Source: Haplomitrium mnioides
Taxonomy: Eukaryota; Marchantiophyta; Haplomitriopsida; Calobryales
NCBI GenBank assembly: GCA_049999725.1
Contig: JBNGIS010019509.1
Span: 125,792 to 184,515 of the forward strand
Length of the DNA: 58,724 bases
Direction of reading: 5' to 3'
In this document: positions 51,029-58,724 of the stretch, in pieces
Numbering within the stretch: the first letter of the stretch is position 1
Layout of the letters: each line of letters begins with the position of its first letter
Position numbers and translations under genes: made by a program
The notes under the pieces: generated by a model
What the model was told of the DNA's origin: nothing
The model's input: the letters and a program-made list of their open reading frames with translations, nothing else
The model's database searches: none

Positions 51029-51182
51029 AGAAGGGAGAGTGCCTTGTTTGGCATGTCTTTCCTTGTGGGTTTTGAAGTTCTTTGTGCGCCTCTTTTATGC
51101 TAACTAGTATGTGTTATACTTGTGCTAATTCGTGCGTGTAGTGTGGGTTTGTAGTGTTATAATTGGGGTTTGTAGTGTTAGA

Positions 51183-51187
51183 CCATT
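51183..51187. repeat. Right target site duplication CCATT
   Basis: Exact match to 46192-46196, followed by ggaagtag of a satellite monomer. Confidence 0.85.
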
Positions 51188-54100
51188 GGAAGTAGAAAGC
51201 GTTTCGAATCCCATTGGATATAAGCAAGTTGTTCAAACATCATTGCTTGCAAAAAGGTGTTTCATAGCCCATTGCATACGAGAGAGTTGTTTAAAGACTA
51301 ATGGATGCGAGAAGAATGTTGCAATACCATTGGCTCCAAGTGCTTGTTTTAAAATTATTAAATACAAGAAGGTTTTCAAATGCCTTTGAATAAAAGCAAG
51401 TTTTTTAAAACACTATTGCATAAAAAAGGTTTTTTATAGACCATTGCATATAGGATAGTTGGTGAAAGACGATTCGATGTAAGAAGGCTGTTTATATACC
51501 ATTATGTGCAAGTGGTTGTATGAAGACTATGTAATGCAAGAAGGTTTGCAAATGCCATTAGATACAAGCAAGTTGTTGAAACAATGTTGCAAACAAAACG
51601 ATGTTTTGTAGACCATGGTATACAATATAGTTGTTTAAAGACCCTAGGGTGCAAGAAGGTTGTTGATATACAACACCATAGGATGCAAGAAAGTTGCTTA
51701 TATACTATTTGTTGCAAGTGTTTGTTTGACGACTAATAAATGCAAGAAGGTTTTCAAATGCCATTTAAAACAAGCAAGTTGTTCAAACACAATTGCATTA
51801 AAAACATTTCCTATGGACTATAACATACAAGATAAATGTTGACATACCATTGGATTTTAGAAGGTTGTTCATATACCATTGGATGCACAAAGGTTTTCAA
51901 ATGTCATTTGATACGAGCAAATTGTTCAAACACCATTGCTTGCAAAAAGGTGTTCTAAAGGCCATTGCATACAAGACAGATGTTTTAAGACGTTTGGATG
52001 GAAGTTGGTTTTTGAATTACTATTGGCCACAAGTGCTTATTTTAAGATCAACAAATGCAAGAGGGTTTTCAAATGCCTTTGGATAAAAGCAAGTTGTTCA
52101 AACACCATTGCATGTGAAAACATTTTTTATAGACCATTGCATATAAGAGAGTTGGTGATAGACCATTAGATGTAAGAAGGTTGTTTATATACTATTTTGT
52201 GCAAGTGGTTGCTTGAAGACTATTCAATGCAAGAAGGTTTGCAAATGCCATTGGATACAAGAAAGTTGTTCAAACACCATTGCAAGAAAAACAATGTTTG
52301 GTAGACCATAGAATTTGAGATAACTCCTAAAAAACCATGAAATGCAAGAAGGGTAGTGATATAAAATTGTCTGCAAGTACTTGTTTGAAGACTTAAATTT
52401 TTTTAAAAACATTAAAATGCCACTCGATACAAGCAAGTTGTTGAAACACAATTTCATGCAAAAAGGTTTTCTATAGACCATTGCATACAACACAACTGTT
52501 GATAGACCATTGGATGCAAGAAGGTTGTTCATATACTATTGGCTGCAAGTGGTTGTTTAAAGACTGTTCAATAGACCAAGGTTTTTTCAAATGCCATTGG
52601 ATGCAAGTAAGTTGTTAAAACACCATTGCATGCCAAAAATGTTTTTATAGACCATTGCATACAACATTGTAGTTGATGACAATTGGATGAAAGAAGAATG
52701 TTGAAAAACCTTTGATATTAAGAAAGTTGTCAATAGACACAAGCACATTGCTCAAAAACCTTTCGATGCACTTAATATTTTCAAGTGCCATTGGAAACAA
52801 TACATTTTGTTCAAACACCATTACATGCAAAAAGATTTTCTATAGACCACTACATACAAGATAGTTGTTGCTAGACAATGGGATGCAAGTAAGTTGTTCA
52901 TATGCTATTGGATGCAAAAGGAATATTGAAATTCGATCAATGTAAAAAGGTTGTTAATAGACACAAGAAGATTTCTCAAAGACTTGGATGCAAAAAGCTT
53001 TTCAAATATTATTGGATACAAGCAAGTTGTTCAAACATCATTGCATGCAAAAAAAAATTAAATAGACCATTGCATACAAGACAATCATTAATAGACCATT
53101 GGATGCAAGAGGAATGATTGAAAACAATTAAATGTAAGAAAGTTGTTTATAGACACAAGAAAATTGCTTAAAGACCATTGGATACAAAAAGGTTTTCAAA
53201 TGTCATTGAATGCAAGCAAGTTGTTCAAACACCATTGCATACAAAAAACATTTCATTGAACAATTCATTCAAGATAGTTGTTGATAGATTATTGGGTAAG
53301 GTTTATACCATTAGACGCAACATGGTGGTTTGAGGACTATTAAATGCAAGGAGGTTTTCAAATGCCATTCAATACAAGCAAGATGTTCAAACACCATTGC
53401 ATGCAAAAAGGTGTTTTGTAGACCATTTCATTCAAGATAGTTGCCTATAGCCCATTGGATGTAAGTGGTTGTTCAAAGACTAATTACTGCAAGAAGGTTT
53501 TCAAATGCCATTGGATTCAAGCAGGTTGTTAAAACACCATTGCATGCAAAAAGGTGTTTTGTATACCATTGCATACAAGAGAGTTGGCTAAAGACTATTG
53601 GATGCAAGAATGGTGTTCATAGACCATTGTGCAAGTGGTTGTTTACAGACCATTAACGGAAACATGGATATGAAATACCATTGGATGCAAGAAAGTTTTT
53701 CAAACACCATGGCAAGCAAAAAGGTTTTTTTTAGATCATTGCATACAAGAAAGTTGTTGATACTTTTGGATTCAAGATGGTTGTTAATGTACCATTGGAT
53801 GCAAGAAGATTGTTTGAAGACAAGTCAATCCAAAAAGGTTCCAAATGCCATTGTATGCAAGCAAGTTGTTTGAACACCATTTCATGCAAAAAGGTGTTGT
53901 TTAGACCATTACATTCTAGATAGTTGTTGGAGGATCACTTGATGCAAGAAGGTTTCTTATTTATTATTGGCTGCGAGTGGTTGTTTGAAGACTATTTAAT
54001 GCAAGAAGGTTTTCAAATGCCATTGGATACAAGCAAGTTGTGCAATCACCATTGCATGCAAAAAGGTTTTTCATACACCATGGCATACAAGATGGTTGTT

Positions 54101-56336
54101 GAAAGAGATTGGATGAGAAAAGGTTGGTTCTCTATCATTGGGTGCAAGTAGGTTGTTCAAAAACAATTAAATGTAGGAAGATTGTTTATAGACACAAGAA
54201 GATTACTCAAAGAACATTGGATGCAAAACGGCTTTTAAATGCCATTGGAAACAAGCAAGTTGTTCAAACACCATTGGATACGAAAAGGTTCTTTCAAGAC
54301 TATTGCATACAAGATAGTTGTTTATAAACCATTGGATGCAACAATTGTTTTGAGGTACGTTTGGATGCATGAAGGTTGTTCTTAAACCATTTAATCCAAG
54401 AAGGTTGTTCATAGAACAAAGAAGATTGCTCAAAGACCAGTGGATGTAAAACATTTTCAAATGCCATTGAAAAGAGGCAAGTTGTTCAAACAACATTGCA
54501 TGCAAAAAGGGTATTTATAGAGCATTACATAAGAGATAGGTTTTGATAGAGTGTTGGATGCAAAAAGGTTGTTCATGTACCATTGGTTGCAAGTGGTTGT
54601 TGAAAGAGGGTTTATTGCCAAAAGGTTGTCAAATGCCATTGGATGCAAGAAAGTTGTTCAAGCACAATTCCATGAGAAAAGGGTTTTTTTAGACCATTGT
54701 ATAAAGATGGTTGTTGATAGACCAATGGATGCAAGAAGGTTGTTCATATAACATTAGATGCAAGAAGGATGTTCAAAAAAATTACATGTAGGAAGCTTCT
54801 TCATAGACACAAGAAGATTGTAGAGAAACCATAAGATGCAAAAGGGTTTCCAAATGTTGTTGAACATAAGCAAGTTCTTCAAACACCACTGCATGCAAAA
54901 AGGTATTTTAGTGACCGTTGCATATGAGATAGTTGTCGGTGAACCATTAGATGAAAGAAGGTTGTTTATATACCATTGGCTTGAAGTGGTTGCTTGAAAA
55001 CCATTTAATGCAAGAAGGGTTTTAAATGCCATTGGATAGAAGCAAGTTTTTTAAACACCATTGCGTGCAAAATGGTGTTTTATAGACCATTGCATACAAG
55101 ATAGGTGATGGAAGGCCATTGTATGCAAGAAGGTTTTTCATGTACCATTTCTTTCAAGTAGTCATTTAGAGACTATTTAGTGCAAGAAGGTTTGCAAATG
55201 CAATTGCATACAAGCAAATTGTTTAAAGACCATTTCATGCAAAAACATTTTTCATAGACCGCTACATTTAGGATAGTTGTTGATAGAATTTTTTATGCAA
55301 GAAGGTTATTCATACACCATTGGCTGCAAGTGGTTGTTTAAAGACTATTTAATGCAAAAAGGTTTTCAAGTCCCATTGGATGCAAGAAAGTTGTTAAAAC
55401 ACCATTGCTTGCAAAAAGATTTTTATGAACCATTGCATACAAGATAAATGTTGATAGACCATTGGGTGCAAAAAGGTTTTTTTTATACCATTGTATGCAA
55501 GAGGTTGGTTAAAGATTATTTAATGAAAGAAGTTTTTCAAAATGCCATTGGATACAACGGGTTGTTTAAACACCATTGCATGCAAAACGGTTTTTTATAC
55601 ACCATTGCATACAAGATTGTTGTTGATGGACATTGGATGAAAGAAGGTGTTTCATATACAATTGGACTTAAGAAGGATGTTCGAAAACAATTTAATGCAA
55701 GAAGGTTGCATATAGACACCAGAATATTGCTCAAAAACCATTGAGTGCAAAATTTGTTTTAAATGCCATTGGATACAAACAAGTTGTTCAAACATGATTA
55801 ATCACAAAAAGGTTTTTAATAGACCATTGCATACAAAAAGGTTGTTGAAAGACCATTGGATGCAACAAGGTTATTTACATACCATTGCATACAAGAGGGA
55901 TGTTCAAAGCTTGTTTATAGGAAAAAAATAGATTGCTCAAAGCATATTGGATGCAAAATGGTTTTTGAATGTGAGTGGATAAAAGCAAGATGGTCAAACA
56001 CTATTGCATGCAAAAATGTTTTTTTAAAGACTATTGCATACAAGATGGTTGTTGAAAGAGCATTGAAAGAAAGAAGGTTGTCATGTACAATGGGTTGTAG
56101 GTGGTTTTTTTAAGACTATTAAATGCAAGAACATTTTAAAATGCTATTGGAAACAAACAAGTTGTTTAAACACCATTGCATACAAGATAGTTATTGATAG
56201 ACTATTGGATGCAAAGAGGTTTTTCATATACCATTCGAGGCAACAAGGATGTTGGAAAACCATTTAGTGTTAGAAGGATGTTAATAGACACAAGAGGTTT
56301 TCTCAAAGACCATTGGATGCAAAATAAATTTTAAAA
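51183..56336 (+). repeat. Satellite block 7
   Basis: Main orientation. Fifth-monomer starts at 52094, 52266, 52438 and 52612 show 172, 172 and 174 bp spacing, as in block 1 about 48 kb away. The 223 bp form recurs near 52930, 53130, 54180, 54790 and 55690. The block ends where the next copia element begins. Confidence 0.94.
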
Positions 56337-56338
56337 TG

Positions 56339-56503
56339 TGTTATAACCCCAATTAAACTTAACTCTAGTTAATTAAATTATCTTATTCTAGTTAATGAGG
56401 TTATGGTAGTTACATAACCTCCACTCTATATGTGTGGCTTATAGAGATAATGAGAAGGGTTGTTGAGAGATTGAGACCATGAGCTAATGCACTGCTTCTA
56501 ACA
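56339..56503 (+). repeat. Probable 5' LTR of a copia element
   Basis: The satellite stops near 56336. The following sequence starts TGTTATAACC, and a matching end CTTCTAACA occurs at about 56503, giving TGTTA...TAACA ends for a 165 bp LTR. The partner LTR lies beyond the window, so this cannot be confirmed here. Confidence 0.5.
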
Positions 56504-57364
56504 CATTATCAACTTGATAGCACATTTTTATATATTTTTTAAAAACAAATCACATTTTTAGTTTCTAAATACACAAAAGAAAAACATTGCAAGATGCGTT
56601 GAATATGATTCAAGAGGCACTCATAGATTACTTAGGGAAGATTTGTTTTGTTTGCAAGTGTCGCGTTTTGTTTTCTACTAGAGATGAGCGACAATTTTTG
56701 ATGGAGACGAACGACAATATGCACACGTGAATGATCAAGGAAAAGAGTGATGATGTGATTTCGATTGTTGCTCTCTAAGCATTGCTTGTGGAATGTTTCA
56801 TCTCGCAGTGGCGTTACTTTTCTTCAATCCAACTTTCTGCTCCACTGATTGAATCTTGAGAACATGATATCTCCTTCAGGATTTGGTGAGATGCAGATTG
56901 TTTATGCTTGCCTGATTTTATTTAAGCATTCATATTTCTTTGATGACTTAGAACATTGCTTTATGATGGCACTGAACGATCAAGGCAGATGAGGAGAAGG
57001 CAGCCCCATTGTTGGATGTCACACACCATGTATTCTTTCAAGTGTTAGTTTGCAAAGAAGGCAGTAGTGGGGGCGATTGTGTGAAAATGAAGAAGCACTT
57101 AGACACTACTTTAAAATAGCTTGATCCATAAATGAAGTTGAAAGAGAAGAAGATGTCTCTATCAACATGACACAATTTTCAAGATCAATCTCATCTACAC
57201 AAGACAATTTGAGGGAAACGACTCTATACATTTGGGCATATTAAGTTCTTTTTATTCTCAGTTTTCCTATTCTTTTTTTTGCACAATAACAAATACAGGT
57301 TCAGCAAATTCAGTTCATTTTCAATATTACTTGAAATAGTGAATCCAATTTCACTTATCTAGAT
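56504..57364 (+). other. Leader of the right-end copia element
   Basis: About 0.86 kb without a recognisable gene. tatcaacttgata just after the presumed LTR is close to palindromic; no standard tRNA-Met primer site is seen. Confidence 0.5.
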
Positions 57365-58386
57365 ATGAACACCATTGAGAAACTACTTTTTGAGGCTTTA
57401 TCTATTGATGGGTCAAATTATTTGACCTGGTCTTTGGATGCTGAAGCCCATCTTACATCCAAAGATCTCAAGGATACCATCATAGCTCATGAAGGACCTA
57501 CTTTACAAGACAAGGCGAGGGCATTGATTCTCAGACGTCATCATCTAGTTGATTCAATAAAAACCAAATATATGAATCATTACAATCCTAGGATACTATG
57601 GGATGATCTCAGACTACGATTTGATCACATGAGAACAATATCCTTACCATCTGCAAGACTCAACTAGATTAATCTTAGAGTTCAACATTATCCAACAGTT
57701 GCAAGCTACAATAGCAAACTTTTTTGCATTGTATCTCAATTATCTTTTTGTGGTCAATTGGTTACAAATGAAGAACAAATCAACAAAACAATATCTACTT
57801 TCCATGTTGCCAATCTAGTTCTGGCATCTCAGTATTGCAATATGAATTTTGCGAGATATTCAAAGCTAAATGCATATATGCTCCTTACGAAGAAATATCA
57901 GACCTTACTCCTTGAAATGCTAAGAAGGGACCACCAAGTAGTCGTGCCCCTCTTTTCAGACCTCAAACACATTTTACCAAAACTGAAAATAAGACCAATA
58001 GCAGGGGTCATGGTAATTTCAAGGAGAGGATAGGTAGAAAGTCTAATGATGGACGATATCAACAGTTCAGGAACAGAGGGCGTCCTATAACAATTTCAAC
58101 AAGAAGATCTTATGTAAATACATGGTCTAGATATTGAGGCAAAAATTTGAGAAGGGCTAGATTCTTGTATAATNNNNNNNNNNNNNNNNNNNNNNNNNNN
58201 NNNNNNNNNNNNNNNNNNNNNNNNNNNNNNNNNNNNNNNNNNNNNNNNNNNNNNNNNNNNNNNNNNNNNNNNNCTAGATATTGAGGCAAAAATTTGAGAA
58301 GGGCTAGATTCTTGTATAATTGAGATAAGAACAATTCCTCATCTTGCTTTAGATGTGGCACAAAAGGCCATGTAGAGAAATATTGT
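57365..58386 (+). pseudogene. Copia gag with zinc knuckle, broken
   Basis: Starts with ATG (MNTIEKLLFEALSIDGSNYL) and follows the plant copia gag pattern: TWSLDAEAHL, KARALILRRHHL and ILWDDLRLRFDH. After a TAG at 57665-57667, where Trp is usual, it continues with INLRVQHY, VASYNSKLF and ISTFHVANLVLASQY. The frame is then lost near 58030. A CCHC knuckle (CFRCGTKGHVEKYC, 58345-58386) is intact. A 100 N gap with duplicated flanks sits between the two parts, so some of the apparent damage may come from the assembly. The protein is unlikely to be functional. Confidence 0.85.
58174..58273. other. Assembly gap (100 N) with duplicated flanks
   Basis: The 47 bp before the gap (58127-58173) and the 47 bp after it (58274-58320) are identical, which suggests an unmerged overlap and a true gap length near or below zero. 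Confidence 0.9.
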
Positions 58387-58724
58387 CAAGCTCCAGCACA
58401 TTTAGCCAAATTATATGAAGAAAGCCGTCACAATTTTCATCATGAATCCCATGGCAGTTTTTTTGAGACTCCGAATGACATTGATTTATATCCTCAAAAT
58501 GCTACTATACTTGCAGTACACACAACATATTATATAGATGATCTATCATTAATTGGTAATCCAATTAATTGAATCGTTGATAACAGTACATCACATTCTA
58601 TTCTAAGAAATAAAATATTTTTTTCATCAATTACTACATCAAGACGTGCCATGACAAGTATCACAAGACAAAATTATATTGAAGAGGGAATTGGCCTAGC
58701 CAAAATCCATTTTCCAAATGGTAC
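58387..58724 (+). pseudogene. Copia protease start, broken and cut by window end
   Basis: Follows the zinc knuckle: AHLAKLYEES, then IVDNSTSHSIL near 58574-58606, where the aspartic protease motif (usually D-S-G/A) reads D-N-S. A TGA just before IVDN probably replaces Trp. It ends with GLAKIHFPNGT at the window edge. Integrase and RT would lie to the right. Confidence 0.7.

Larger units (their letters stand above)
46197..51182 (+). mobile_element. Ty3/gypsy LTR retrotransposon lacking the integrase core
   Basis: A 4,986 bp element with LTRs of 588 and 591 bp (about 10% different by eye), a perfect 5 bp target duplication, a tRNA-Met-type primer site and a polypurine tract. One reading frame runs from about 47443 through gag, protease, RT, RNase H and the zinc-binding start of integrase without a frameshift, but with many stop codons. 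After the integrase zinc-binding region the sequence passes straight to the polypurine tract, so the integrase catalytic core and C-terminus are missing. RT motifs fit a plant chromovirus-like gypsy; without the integrase C-terminus the lineage stays open. Confidence 0.94.
50592..51182 (+). repeat. Gypsy 3' LTR
   Basis: 591 bp, colinear with the 5' LTR. It ends GTGTTAGA, so the usual terminal CA has become GA. Confidence 0.93.

Noticed and set aside
2795-56336. Many open frames of 60-107 residues with recurring peptides such as MQEGFQMPLDTSKLFKHH
   Set aside because: They are translations of the satellite. They occur in all frames and on both strands, and 172 is not a multiple of 3, so the frame changes every repeat. 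No start context or conserved length supports a protein.

Overview
This window looks like plant nuclear repeat DNA, probably heterochromatin of a seed plant with a repeat-rich genome. It contains remnants of several plant-type LTR retrotransposons (Ty1/copia and Ty3/gypsy), and two of them carry primer binding sites resembling the plant initiator-tRNA-Met type. I found no intact host gene, no tRNA or rRNA gene and no bacterial-type operon. I cannot name the species.

The main component, about 38 kb in seven blocks, is one diverged tandem satellite. Its basic unit is a 28-29 bp monomer around the core ccattggatgcaagaagg. Six distinguishable monomers form a 172 bp higher-order repeat (HOR); matching points at 4268, 4440, 4612 and 4784 are each exactly 172 bp apart. 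Longer forms of about 223 and 252 bp arise where one monomer is replaced by three others, one of them shortened to about 21 bp. The blocks are 2795-11612, 12143-14250, 18571-23357, 29414-38881, 38882-41895 (opposite orientation), 41896-46196 and 51183-56336.

The array is interrupted by elements whose ends can be read because the satellite sequence is known on both sides. They are: a 0.53 kb insert with imperfect inverted ends (11613-12142); a 4.32 kb insert with TGTCAG/CTGACA ends and a 5 bp target duplication (14251-18570); a 6.06 kb copia element on the minus strand (23358-29413); and a 4.99 kb gypsy element on the plus strand lacking its integrase core (46197-51182). A further copia element starts at about 56339 and runs off the right end. 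At the left end (1-2794), a broken gypsy pol fragment on the minus strand borders the array, and 1-1165 is unassigned. All retrotransposon genes are broken by stop codons or frameshifts, so nothing here appears able to make a working protein. Most stops are of the kind C-to-T change would give, as expected for old methylated, silenced DNA.

Five runs of N mark assembly gaps. Two are flanked by identical sequence on both sides, indicating overlaps the assembler did not merge.
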